64,000 nt of DNA, taken from PALSA-505 sp963702235. GTDB taxonomy: Bacteria; Actinomycetota; Actinomycetes; Streptosporangiales; Streptosporangiaceae. This document shows, piece by piece, positions 44,032 through 52,361 of this stretch. A program made the translations under genes and the position numbers. The notes below the pieces were generated by a model. That model was not told the origin of the DNA. It saw only the letters and a list, made by a program, of their open reading frames with translations, and ran no database searches. How positions within the stretch are numbered: position 1 is the first letter of the stretch; each line of letters opens with the position of its first letter. The stretch spans positions 124,001 to 188,000 of the forward strand of contig CAVPBZ010000028.1 in NCBI GenBank assembly GCA_963702235.1. The letters run 5' to 3'.

Positions 44032-44154
44032 GCCGAACCTCCCACCGTGCGGCCAGGTCCGCCGTGCCCGGCTCCTCGGACGGTCCACGCCGGCTCAGGG
44101 GCGATGTCGGGACCAGAACAGGAACGATGTGTGATCAGCTGCATGACCGTGACG

Positions 44155-45075
44155 CTATGCCGGAACCGATCGCCCCTCTTGTACGAAACGGCCATCTCCT
44201 CCTGCTAGCATCGGGAGGTAGGACACAGCGTGGTCGTGCCCACAGGCGCACGCGGCGCCGTACTGTGCCAGCAGTTCGCCAGGCGGCGCCCCCGCGAGCC
44301 GACGGCACTCACGGCTGAGATGTGCCTGGTCGTGGTACCCCGCCTCGACCGCCCACCGTGCCAAATCGACTTCCGAGGCGTCCTGCTGATCGACCGAAGC
44401 CTGGACGCGGGCGATGAAGCCCTGGAAACGCAGGATGCGGTGCAACTCTTTGGGGCCGACGCCGACCGCGGCCCGGCAGCGGCGTCGCAGCTGGCGTTCA
44501 GAGATCGACAGCAGCGCCGGCAAGGCGGCGGTTCCGCCAACGGATCCGGGCATGAGACGCACGACAGCCTCGTCCACCACCCGATCCAGTTCACCGACGG
44601 ACCGTGCGAGGAACGACTGGAGAACCGCGAGCGCGGTCTGTGGAGTGGCGGCTTCCCCGAGAACGTCCGTCAGGCGGACCACGTCGCCCCAGATGTCGGT
44701 TCCCGCGACGTCTTGATCGACAAGCTCATCGGCAGGCATACCGACCAGACCACCCAGCACCCCCGGACGCAGCCGTATCCCGACGACTGTGCCTCCCGCT
44801 GGTATGTCGTGATACGCCGACGTGGTCAGCGGCCCGAGCAGCCGCGGCGGTTCGCCGAGGACACACCGCACCTCGGCGCCACCGTGAGGCACGTGCCGCT
44901 GCGTCACGACCCGGTCGCCGACTTGCTGGACCCAGACGGACGAGACGAGCGGGGCGAGCGCCGGCATCGGCGCGCGCTCCACATAGGAAGATTCTCCGGC
45001 CACCGACCCATCCTGCCAAATCTGCCCATCAGCAATGACTGCCTGCGCTACCCGCGACCGTTGACGCACGCTCAT
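44155..45075 (-). CDS. AraC-family transcriptional regulator
   Basis: 306-residue regulator. N-terminal cupin-like sensing region (RHVPHGGAEVRCVLGE, DIPAGGTVVGIRLRPG), then an AraC-type double HTH: LLSISERQLRRRCRAAVGVGPKELHRILRFQGFI and DLARWAVEAGYHDQAHLSRECRRLAGAPPGEL. DUF6597-type N-terminal domain likely. It is upstream of and in the same direction as the epimerase, so may control that small cluster. Confidence 0.9.
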   Translation of the reverse strand: MSVRQRSRVAQAVIADGQIWQDGSVAGESSYVERAPMPALAPLVSSVWVQQVGDRVVTQRHVPHGGAEVRCVLGEPPRLLGPLTTSAYHDIPAGGTVVGIRLRPGVLGGLVGMPADELVDQDVAGTDIWGDVVRLTDVLGEAATPQTALAVLQSFLARSVGELDRVVDEAVVRLMPGSVGGTAALPALLSISERQLRRRCRAAVGVGPKELHRILRFQGFIARVQASVDQQDASEVDLARWAVEAGYHDQAHLSRECRRLAGAPPGELLAQYGAACACGHDHAVSYLPMLAGGDGRFVQEGRSVPA

Positions 45076-45105
45076 GCCGCGGTGGGCGCGTTGGGGAGGG
45101 TGGAT

Positions 45106-45330
45106 TCAGGCTGCTGGTGCCACGCTGACGTCGAAGGTGACCGTCTCGGCGTCGGAGTCGTAGTCCTGCGGATCCCCCTCGAGAGCGAACGCGATGGCCG
45201 ACAGGCATTCACGCTCGGCATCGGCGCGGTTCGGCGTGCCGCCGCCGTTGATGTGCAGGGCGGGCACGCGGTAGTGCCAGTTACTGGCCTCATCGTCGAA
45301 GAACAGCTCGACCCGCAGCGCGCTCATCAT
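45106..45330 (-). CDS. Small acidic protein, possibly HicB-like antitoxin
   Basis: 74 residues: MSALRVELFFDDEASNWHYR, VPALHINGGGTPNRADAERECLSAIAFALEGD. The pattern of a short beta-sheet followed by an EC-SAIAFAL helix resembles the HicB partial RNase H fold or DUF1902. No toxin partner is recognisable: the sequence just upstream (45331-45404) is truncated by the recombinase remnant. Function is not established. Confidence 0.4.
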   Translation of the reverse strand: MMSALRVELFFDDEASNWHYRVPALHINGGGTPNRADAERECLSAIAFALEGDPQDYDSDAETVTFDVSVAPAA

Positions 45331-45404
45331 CAGATCGTCCTATAGTTTCCGCAGTTCAGCAACCGTATAGCCGTAGTCACGGGCAATCCTGGCCATCGCC
45401 GGAC

Positions 45405-45947
45405 CGCCGAGATCCACACCGACTCCGACCTGCGCTGCTACCTCACCTGGTGCGCCGAGCACGGCCTCGATCCGCTGGCGGCGCGCCGCCCGCACCTGGA
45501 GCTGTATATCCGGTGGATGCAGACGTCGGCGACCTCGGGGAGGAACACGGTCACCGGGTACTTCGGGTGTGCGGCAAGGGCACCAAGATCGTGCTGATCC
45601 CCCTGCCCCCAGCGGTCGACCGCGCCATCGACCAAGCAGTCGCCAAGCGCACGAGCGGGCCCATCCTGCTCAACAGCCGGGGTGCCAGGATGGACCGGCA
45701 CGCCGCGACACGCAGGCTGCGGCGCCTCGCCCAGCAGGCCGGCGTGCGTATCGATAGACCGCACCCGCATATGCTCCGCCATACGTTCGTCACGACCATG
45801 CTCGACGCCGGGGTCGACCTGCGCGACGTCCAGATCGCCGCCCGGCACGCTGATCCGCGGACGACGATGCGGTATGACCGGGCCCGCAAGAACCTCGACC
45901 GCCACCCCAACTACATTCTCGCTGCGTACATGGCCTCGGGCACCTGA
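45405..45947 (+). pseudogene. Tyrosine recombinase with internal deletion
   Basis: Remnant of an actinobacterial integrase. The core-binding part (DLRCYLTWCAEHGLDPLAARRPHLELYIRWM) is followed directly by the catalytic C-terminus (DLGEEHGHRVLRVCGKGTKI, HPHMLRHTFVTTMLDAGVDL, ARHADPRTTMRYD). The segment between, which carries the first catalytic Arg, is missing and the join near 45515 changes frame. HxLR, His and Tyr are kept. No start codon is clear. Cannot be active. Confidence 0.85.
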
Positions 45948-46174
45948 CCACCAACCACAGCCGGGGCCTGAGACTATCCCGCGCGATGCGCCCTGGGATG
46001 CCGAAATGAGTTCTTCGGTGCCGCGAGTATCTATACGTGAAGCAGAATAATCGCTCACGCTCTCCCGAACTTTCCGGTGATCGCCGTGGATCCTTTTCCA
46101 GCTCTTCGGTTTGGAAATCCTCACGGCCGAGAATGGTGCTTGACGGTGCCGGAGTGCAGGTACTGCTGACCATG

Positions 46175-46404
46175 TCACCATATGGCCGCCCCGTCGAAGT
46201 CGTAGGTGGTGCCGTGCCGGTGGTGGACTCATGCACCTGGGCGCGCAGCGTGGTATGGCCAGTCTGGGTGACATCCAGCGGCGCGGATATCTGAGTCCAG
46301 GTGGGGCCCACAGTGAACGAGGTGGACCCGCTTTCATGCGTGCCGCCGATGCCCCACAACGCGACCGTGCCCGACACCGGAGTGGTGCTCGCCGACCGGC
46401 TTGC
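46175..46404 (-). pseudogene. Fragment of a secreted hydrolase/carbohydrate-binding domain
   Basis: The stretch TPVSGTVALWGIGGTHESGS, TSFTVGPTWTQISAPLDVTQ, TGHTTLRAQVHESTTGT is a beta-sandwich carbohydrate-binding C-terminal repeat known from secreted actinobacterial glycoside hydrolases; it ends as TYDFDGAAIW and stop after a one-base shift near 46210. No start, signal peptide or catalytic domain precedes it. A relic without its gene. Confidence 0.6.
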
Positions 46405-46991
46405 CAGCAGGTCCCGCGACTGCGGCCGGGTCGCTCGCCCACTTCCGCCGCGCTGCGGCAGCGGCCGTGTACCGAGGCTGGCACCGCGATGGCGCGTCGA
46501 GAGCATGACTTAAGCCGGCGACGAGACTCGACGGTCTGTGGCTGGCATGCCCAAGGCGGCGCGATGTGATCGGCTCGATCAGCACGCCGAACCGGCGGTG
46601 GCTTGGTTGCCCGCGTTGTGGCGGCCCGCCGCCTGGCTGCATCTGGGCTGGGAGCTCCTCTGCCCGGTGGCTGCCGCGCTGCTGGCGCAGCGGTCCGCGC
46701 CTGGCAGCGGGCGTCTTTGCCCGGGCGGAACCGAGCGGCAGCCGGGCCAGTGACGGGTTTGCCTGGGCACGCGGCGGGCGATTCCGGGCCGGGGTCGCCG
46801 GGTGAGGGTGAGGGATGGCGTGACCAGGCGGGATCGGCAGGCTTGTCCAGCCAGTTTTTACCAGTGGATAGAACTTCACTAGGGGATGGACATTATTGGG
46901 GTGGTCATGGATACTCGACCCGGATTGCCGGGATGCGCGCTGGGCGGGCGCTGTCACCCTGGAGCCAGCGCGGCGGGAGGGGTGGCCGGAT
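46405..46991. other. Non-coding stretch before the beta-helix gene
   Basis: 587 bp without a recognisable gene. It presumably holds the promoter of the following secreted protein; GGGAGGGG at 46973-46980 is its ribosome binding site. The rest may be remains of the hydrolase gene above. Confidence 0.5.
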
Positions 46992-48119
46992 ATGGCGGGA
47001 GTGCTGGCGCTGCGGCGCGGGGCGGCGGGGATCGTTGGGATGCTGCTGGCGGCGGGGGCGCTGGCCGGGGGTGGGACGGCACTGGCTCAGCCGGCGGTGC
47101 TGTACGCGGCGGTGACCGTGTTGGGGTCGGGCAGCTGCGCGGACCCCGCTGATGCATGCACCCTGGACACCGCGCTTTCCACGATGGACGCGGGCGGGAC
47201 GGTGCAGCTGGTCACCCCGGGTAGCGCTGCCCACTACCTAGGAAACTGGACGGTTAGCACGGCTGGCACCTCAGCCGCCCAGCCGGTCACCATCGACCCG
47301 GCGCCCGGCCTGGCTGCCACGCCAGTCCTGGACGGCAACCTCAGCAGTTCCTCCGGCTGCACCACGCCCAGCTGTGGCGGACCGGTGCTGACCGTGCCGG
47401 CCGGGGGGTACGTGAACCTGTCCGGGCTCACCATCACCCAAGGGGACAACCACCCCCGTGTCGGCGGCGGCTCCGGCGGCGGGCTGCTCAACAACGGGAC
47501 GGTCACTATCACCGGGTCCATGTTCACCGGCAACATCGCGCCGCTCGGCGGCGGCGCGATCTTCAACGGCGGCGGCGGGTCGCTGACGGTGACCGCCTCC
47601 ACCTTCAGCGGCAACAACGGCGACCAGGGCGGGGCGATCGGCGGCGGCGGGACGGTGACCGTGACCGCCTCCACCTTCACCGGCAACAGCAGCGGCAATG
47701 GGGGGGCGATCGACAACGGCGACGGCGGCGGCGGCGGGACGGTGACCGTGACCGCCTCCACCTTCACCAGCAACAGCAGCGGCGACGATGGCGGGGCGAT
47801 CGACAACGGCGACTCCGGCGGCGGCGGGACGGTGACGGTGACCGACTCCACCTTCTTCGGCAACACCGCCGCCGATGGCGGGGCGATCGACAACGGCGAC
47901 TCCGGCGGCGGCGGGTCGGTGACGGTGACCGCTTCCACCTTTGCCGACACCAGCCAAGCATCCGGCACCAATGGCGCGGAGATCGATAACGGCGACAACT
48001 CCGGAACCGGGTCGGTGCAGGTGGCCGCCGACGTATTCGCCGGCTCGTGCGACCAGCCGGGCGGGTCGTGGGCTGACGGCGGGTATAACGCGGGCACCGA
48101 CACGTCCTGTTTTGGGTAA
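46992..48119 (+). pseudogene. Secreted beta-helix (Pmp-like) adhesin, 5' part, split by IS1595 element
   Basis: From ATG 46992: signal peptide GAAGIVGMLLAAGALAGGGTALA, then right-handed beta-helix repeats with GG-AI-NG and T-T-S-F/T motifs (GGGAIFNGGGGSLTVTASTFSGNN, GGAIDNGDGG) typical of chlamydial Pmp-like outer proteins and many actinobacterial cell-surface proteins. The frame ends at 48119 in IS sequence after GYNAGTDTSCF. The protein continues at 50100 with ATPATGDTSDPTVGS, an expected continuation of this family. Confidence 0.82.
47566..47960. repeat. Tandem coding repeat in the beta-helix gene
   Basis: Four imperfect units of about 90 bp around GGCGGCGGGACGGTGACCGT, each ending in GGGGCGATCGACAACGGCGA, encode the STF...GGAIDNGD coils. 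High similarity (VTVTASTF repeated) suggests recent expansion. Confidence 0.8.
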
Positions 48120-48170
48120 CGACATACTTGGCTCACCCAGAATGTCAGACCCTCCCGCTAGCCTGGGAGT

Positions 48171-49091
48171 ATGCCAGAGACGCTAGTCCAGGAGCCACGG
48201 ACCCTTCTTGAGGCGGTGCGCTACTTCGCGGACCCGGACGTAGCACTGGCCTTTGTGGCCAATCTTCGCTGGCCCGGTGGCAAGCCGCTCTGCCCGCGCT
48301 GCGGCGGGACAGAGCATTCGTTTCTGACGACGCGGCGCATCTGGAAATGCCGCGAGTGCAAGAAGCAATTCTCGGTCAAGGTGGGCACCATCTTTGAGGA
48401 CTCGCCGCTCGGTTTCGACAAGTGGCTCCCGGCGATCTGGTTGATCGCCAACTCGAAGAACGGTGTCTCATCACACGAGATGGGCAGGGCGCTTGGCGTC
48501 ACGCAGAAGTCAGCGTGGTTCATGCTGCACCGGGTCAGGCTTGCCATGCAGACCGGCACGTTCACCAAGCTCAGTGGCGAGGTTGAGGCGGACGAGACAT
48601 TTATCGGCGGCCTTGCCCGCAATATGCACGCACACAAGCGGGCCAGCAAGATCACCGGCACGGGCGGCACGGACAAGACGATGGCCATCGGCACTCTCCA
48701 GCGCACCACCGATGGCCAGCCGTCACAGGTCCGTACGGCGATCCTCCCGGACCGCACCCGCAAGACCCTCTATGCCCATATCGGATCATGTGTCGAACCC
48801 GGCAGCCATCTCTACAGCGATGACTGGGGCGGCTATACGGGCTTGGAGTCCGATTACGCACATGAGACTGTCAACCATGCCGTTGAGTACGTCTCAGGTC
48901 GCGTCCACACCAACGGCATTGAGAACTTCTGGTCGCTTCTCAAGCGCGGGCTCAAAGGCACATACGTCTGCCCGCAGCCCTTCCACATGTTCCGCTACCT
49001 GGACGAGCGGGCTTTCACGTTCAACCAGCGCGGACTGGACGACCTCGGCCGCATGCGCGCCGTCGTCGGCACGTCGCAGGCCGTCGCGTGA
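48171..49091 (+). CDS. IS1595-family (ISXO2-like) transposase
   Basis: 306 residues. N-terminal zinc ribbon CPRCGG...WKCRECKKQFSVKVGTIFEDS, then helix-turn-helix SSHEMGRALGVTQKSAWFMLHRVRLAM, DDE-like VEADETFIGG, HLYSDDWGGY and HTNGIENFWSLLKRGLKGTY (D-D-N/E type). ATG 48171 after GGGAG. All catalytic residues look intact. Confidence 0.93.
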   Translation: MPETLVQEPRTLLEAVRYFADPDVALAFVANLRWPGGKPLCPRCGGTEHSFLTTRRIWKCRECKKQFSVKVGTIFEDSPLGFDKWLPAIWLIANSKNGVSSHEMGRALGVTQKSAWFMLHRVRLAMQTGTFTKLSGEVEADETFIGGLARNMHAHKRASKITGTGGTDKTMAIGTLQRTTDGQPSQVRTAILPDRTRKTLYAHIGSCVEPGSHLYSDDWGGYTGLESDYAHETVNHAVEYVSGRVHTNGIENFWSLLKRGLKGTYVCPQPFHMFRYLDERAFTFNQRGLDDLGRMRAVVGTSQAVA

Positions 49092-49121
49092 CCTACGCGA
49101 AGTTGACCGGCAAGCCGCTAT

Positions 49122-49283
49122 TCAGTCCTCACTAATCTCCGTCTTTGGTACAGCTATAAGGTTGCGCGCAAGGTCCTCAAACCTGCGGAATTCTGCGTCC
49201 GCTGCCTGGTCGTCTCCCGGCCAGACATTGGTCACGGTGAGGTCTGGTGAGGGAAAGGTCTCTGATTCCGTCTTACCTGTCAC
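49122..49283 (-). CDS. Small passenger protein of the IS1595 element
   Basis: 53 residues from GTG 49283 (AAGGAG six bases upstream): TGKTESETFPSPDLTVTNVW, then DAEFRRFEDLARNLIAVPKTEI. The FEDLARNLIAVPK end is a motif I associate with short proteins that accompany mobile elements and phages, function unknown. Last gene of a three-gene minus-strand set, 48 nt after DUF6941. Real by ribosome binding site, start and motif, but unsupported otherwise. Confidence 0.65.
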   Translation of the reverse strand: MTGKTESETFPSPDLTVTNVWPGDDQAADAEFRRFEDLARNLIAVPKTEISED

Positions 49284-49331
49284 GGCGCTCCTTCTCCCCG
49301 GCTAAGAGCTAGGTGTCCAAACCGAAAACTA

Positions 49332-49742
49332 CTACTTCGCGGTAAAAGATACGGTGTCCGCCAATTCTTGATCGATATAAAGCTCAAAACGGTAGCCACC
49401 AGCGGCAAACGTCGGGATGCCCATCTTTACTGCGAACGGGACAGTCTGTTCCTCTCCGTGTCTCATGCCAGGGGGACGCCCAAGTTCGAACTCGAATCCC
49501 GCAGCAATCGCATCGGCCTCTGGATACGGGTGCCCATCATCCGTTATCAGCCTGATGTTCGCAGCGTGCTTCTTGTTTGTCTCATCATATGGCACTCTGA
49601 TAATGCACGCTACAGCGAATTGTACTGGGCGGTTTGCAAAGGTAGCTATCCAGCCTATGCCCTGGGCGTAGAGTTTGCCGCCTATGGCCTCTGCCCAGTC
49701 GCATAGAAGGAGAGTGCCCTTTATACTAGACACCGCGTTCAT
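49332..49742 (-). CDS. DUF6941-family protein (passenger gene)
   Basis: 136 residues: TLLLCDWAEAIGGKLYAQGIGW, FAVACIIRVPYDETNKKH, AAGFEFELGRPPGMRHGEEQ, TVPFAVKMGIPTFAAGGYRF, ELYIDQELADTVSFTAK. This order of strands fits DUF6941, a predicted beta-sandwich of unknown function; ATG overlaps the preceding stop by 4 nt (ATGA). On an insertion sequence it is cargo. Low-GC relative to the chromosome. Confidence 0.78.
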   Translation of the reverse strand: MNAVSSIKGTLLLCDWAEAIGGKLYAQGIGWIATFANRPVQFAVACIIRVPYDETNKKHAANIRLITDDGHPYPEADAIAAGFEFELGRPPGMRHGEEQTVPFAVKMGIPTFAAGGYRFELYIDQELADTVSFTAK

Positions 49743-50086
49743 TTACTACTCCCGGAAGTGAGCGTACGCTCCGGAGATACGTAACTTCTGACTATCCGGG
49801 AAGACCATGCCTCGTTAAGGACAGGGGCGCAGGACTGCCAGTCGATCTTAACTAGGTAGTCTCGCTCATTGATCTCGCGGTCAACCTTAGCCCAATAGAG
49901 CGTGTCGTCCTCATCGCTATGAATTCTCACCCATTGTCCTAGCACGGGACGGCGCAACCTTGAACTGCGAATACGTGCGCCAAGGTTCAGTGTGTAGTCC
50001 ATCGCAACCGGAATATGGTCCCCATCGTCCTGAAGCTCATTGAGGTCAACGATGAAGACCGGATCAGGCGACTCAGACGGATCCAT
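49739..50086 (-). CDS. Unknown passenger protein of the IS1595 element
   Basis: 115 residues without a family I recognise. Acidic start (MDPSESPDPVFIVDLNELQD), then a small basic beta-rich domain (LGARIRSSRLRRPVLGQWVR, TLYWAKVDREINERDYLVKI). AGGGG lies upstream of the ATG. First gene of the passenger set and only about 20 nt from the host gene, so its promoter must be within the element's right end or in host DNA. Confidence 0.7.
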   Translation of the reverse strand: MDPSESPDPVFIVDLNELQDDGDHIPVAMDYTLNLGARIRSSRLRRPVLGQWVRIHSDEDDTLYWAKVDREINERDYLVKIDWQSCAPVLNEAWSSRIVRSYVSPERTLTSGSSK

Positions 50087-50099
50087 TTTAAAGTCCCCT

Positions 50100-51097
50100 A
50101 TATTTCGGATTCCGAATCCGCCGCCACCCCGGCCACCGGCGACACCTCGGACCCCACGGTGGGCAGCGACCTGCAGTCCGCCCCGGCCAGCAACGGCGGG
50201 CCGACCCAGACCATCGAGCCGACCGCCGGGAATCCGGCGATCGGCCTGATCCCCGACCCGGCCAGCGTCACCCTGGGCGGCGGCAACATCACGCTGTGCC
50301 CAGCAACTGACCAGCGCGGGTATGCCAGCGCGCCGGGCCCGTGCGACGCCGGCGCGGTGCAGACCACCAGCAGCGCCTCACTCACCCTGGTCAACACATC
50401 CCCCACCGGCGGGTACCGGCAGCCCGGGGACGTGATCAACTATGACTACCAGGTGACCAACACCGGCACCACCGCGCTGGCCGGCCTCACCATCAACGAC
50501 CCGGCCGTACCCGGCGCGTCCTGCCCCCAGTCCACGCTGGCCCCGGGCAGCACGGAGACCTGCACCGGCTCCTACACCGTCACCGCCGCCGACGTGACCG
50601 CGGGCAAGGTGACCGACACCGCCACCGCCACCGCCACCACCACAGTAGGCGGCACGGTCACCTCGAACTCCGCCTCGGTCACGGCGCGGGTGGCCTGGCC
50701 GGCCATCGTATCCGGCACCTACCACCCGCCGACCGGCGCGGCGCAGGGCTACTACCTGGGCGTAAGGGGCAGCACCTGGACGCTGGCGGTGACCCACCCC
50801 AGCCACCAGAAAGTGGCCTTTACCGGGACGATCACCATCAACGCGGGCAAGTTCACCACCGTGACCCCGATCCGGCTGGAGCCAACCGACAGCTTCCACG
50901 CCGCCAACAGGAAGCTCACCTTCAGCTTCGCCGACTACGGCGACATCGACGGCATCCGGTTCGCCACCACCACCTCCGCCCGCTCGATCACCTTCACCCT
51001 CAAGGTAAACGGCAACCCGGCCACCGCCAGCGACATCTACCTCGGCAGCACCCCCACCCAGGCCAGCACCGGCAGCCCGCTCACCTTCACCCGGTAG
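50100..51097 (+). pseudogene. Secreted beta-helix adhesin, 3' part (split by IS1595 element)
   Basis: C-terminal part of the protein begun at 46992. The last beta-helix section has GGPTQTIEPTAGNPAIGLIP and CPATDQRGYASAPGPCDAGA. A DUF11/CARDB-like domain follows (NYDYQVTNTGTTALAGLTI, CTGSYTVTAADVTAGKVTDT). The end is a 120-residue beta domain (VSGTYHPPTGAAQGYYLGVR to SPLTFTR). No LPXTG or membrane anchor is seen, so it would be secreted. The open frame reaches back into the IS (from 50015), but those codons are not host protein. Confidence 0.82.
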
Positions 51098-51947
51098 CCA
51101 GGGCCCCGCCCGGCCCCCGGCAGAACCGCATCACCGCTGCCCCGGGCGGCGGGCCTGACCTTTGAGCCCGAGCGCGCTAGCGTCGGCATGTGAGCGTGAT
51201 CTAGGCGTCTGACCCAGGTGGGGTGGTGGCGGCCGTTGGTTCCGGTCAGCTTCCCCGCCAAACGGAGTCGCACGCGCTGGCGGAGAACCTCCGCAGATGC
51301 TGCCGCTGGCCCGGTCGCCGGAGCTGATCGTACCGGGCCGGCAGGTGCGGCTTGGGCGGAGAGGAGGTCCGCCTGCCCTTCCCGGAGGCCAGAAGAGAGG
51401 CTCAAACCAGCACCGGCGCGGAGTTCCGTTTAAGCACAGGACTGCCAAGTCGGCGCGCGCGCGCACGACGGAGTGACGTCTCCCTCGCCGATTAGGTCGG
51501 CGGGTCGGCGTGCGGTTATCAACGACTCCGTCTCGTCTGTCGTACTGGTTACAGCGCGACCGCCAGTAGGTCAGGCCGCATATTTATAAATCGGGGTCGC
51601 TTCGGGGAACGTCCCCAATTGCCGCGATGAGGTATGTCGGGACACTCAAGCGTCTGCCAGTGGGGCTGGCCACAGGAGCGGGTGCCGCGGATGCTCGCGG
51701 TGTTGACGCATTATCGTGTCCACGCGTTGTCAGCTATGCGCCGCCGCCGCAGGTTCCAGGTCAGCCAAGTCGGCGTGCGGACGCAGTCGGGCTGTGGACG
51801 GGTTCGGGATGAACCGTACGGGAAGAAAATGATCTCGCTTACAACGTAGGGGCTCCGGTGTCAGCGGATGCCGCGAGAGGACGGCGTGTGAACCAGGATG
51901 CCGCTCACGGCCGGGAAATCCTGCCACATTCTGCTCACAAAACGATC
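51098..51947. other. Intergenic, about 850 bp, no gene recognised
   Basis: Between the adhesin gene and the tRNA terminator. Open frames on both strands are short and without homologous pattern; GC drops around 51500-51860 with AT-rich patches such as AGGCCGCATATTTATAAATC. Possibly decayed DNA at the border of the accessory region. Confidence 0.5.
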
Positions 51948-51982
51948 AAGGGCCCGATTCCCTGAGCGGAAATCAGGCCCTT
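51948..51982 (-). terminator. Terminator after tRNA-Glu
   Basis: AAGGGCC (51948-51954) pairs with GGCCCTT (51976-51982), with an inner GATT/AATC pairing, 19 nt after the tRNA. On the minus strand it is followed by TTGATCGTTTTG. Probably ends the tRNA-Gln/tRNA-Glu transcript. Confidence 0.7.
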
Positions 51983-52000
51983 GACCTGCAGAGACTTCTG

Positions 52001-52073
52001 TAGCCCCGAGCGGATTTGAACCGCCGTCGCCGCCTTGAGAGGGCGGTGTCCTAGGCCACTAGACGACGGGGCC
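52001..52073 (-). tRNA. tRNA-Glu(CTC)
   Basis: Minus-strand cloverleaf of 73 nt starting GGCCCCGTCGTCTAGTGGCC, with anticodon loop CTCTCAA between CCGCC/GGCGG, T-loop TTCAAAT and acceptor 3' GGGGCTA. Acceptor has G1-T72, a wobble pair, otherwise standard. CCA not encoded. Reads GAG. Confidence 0.93.
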
Positions 52074-52148
52074 GTGCGTACTGCTGCTGGCCGTGGCCAG
52101 CGGTGACGCTCCGCGAACTGCCGGTGAGACCGGCAGCCGCAGAACCCG

Positions 52149-52220
52149 CTGGGGTACCAGGACTCGAACCTAGACTAACGGGGCCAGAACCCGTCGGGCT
52201 GCCAATTACCCCATACCCCA
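52149..52220 (-). tRNA. tRNA-Gln(CTG)
   Basis: Minus-strand cloverleaf of 72 nt: TGGGGTATGGGGTAATTGGC, anticodon CTG in CGGGTTCTGGCCCCG, T-loop GGTTCGAGTCC and a fully paired 7-bp acceptor TGGGGTA/TACCCCA with discriminator G. CCA not encoded. Located 75 nt before tRNA-Glu in one transcript. Confidence 0.94.
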
Positions 52221-52361
52221 CGGCAGCGAGCCGCCGGGCTCGCTCGCGCCTGTGCAGTGTAGCCGACCCCGGGCGCACCGGCCAAAGTGATCTCGGAAGC
52301 CCGGCTCCGGCCCTGGTCACAGCCCTGCGGTCGCTCCCCGGCGTTTCCGCGGAAACGCGGC

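Larger units (their letters stand above)
48120..50095. mobile_element. IS1595-family element with passenger genes
   Basis: Insert of about 1.98 kb between the two halves of the beta-helix gene. It contains an ISXO2-type transposase (plus strand) and three minus-strand genes. Its GC content and codon use are visibly lower than those of the surrounding genes. Passenger genes are known in some IS1595 subgroups. I could not find convincing terminal inverted repeats or a target duplication, so both ends are approximate: left near 48110-48120, right near 50087-50100. Confidence 0.75.

Noticed and set aside
45331..45404. Minus-strand reading MARIARDYGYTVAELRKL just upstream of the HicB-like gene as a toxin partner
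   Set aside because: The longer frame runs antisense through the recombinase remnant, no HicA motif is seen, and no start codon fits. I left it unannotated.
46334..46957. 207-codon minus-strand open frame and its plus-strand counterparts around 46.5-46.8 kb
   Set aside because: No motif, no ribosome binding site, typical composition of accidental GC-rich frames.
47566..47960. Could the regular repeats be a CRISPR array?
   Set aside because: Units are protein-coding, in frame and without unique spacers of constant length; they encode beta-helix coils.
48100..50110. Terminal inverted repeats or target duplication of the IS1595 element
   Set aside because: Compared GGGTAACGACATAC (left) with GGGGACTTTAAAATGG (inverted right) and the adjacent 8 bp; similarity is too weak to claim.
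51405..52000. Attachment-site duplication of the tRNA-Glu 3' end in the accessory region
   Set aside because: I looked for copies of the 3' tRNA sequence near the recombinase remnant and adhesin and did not find one.
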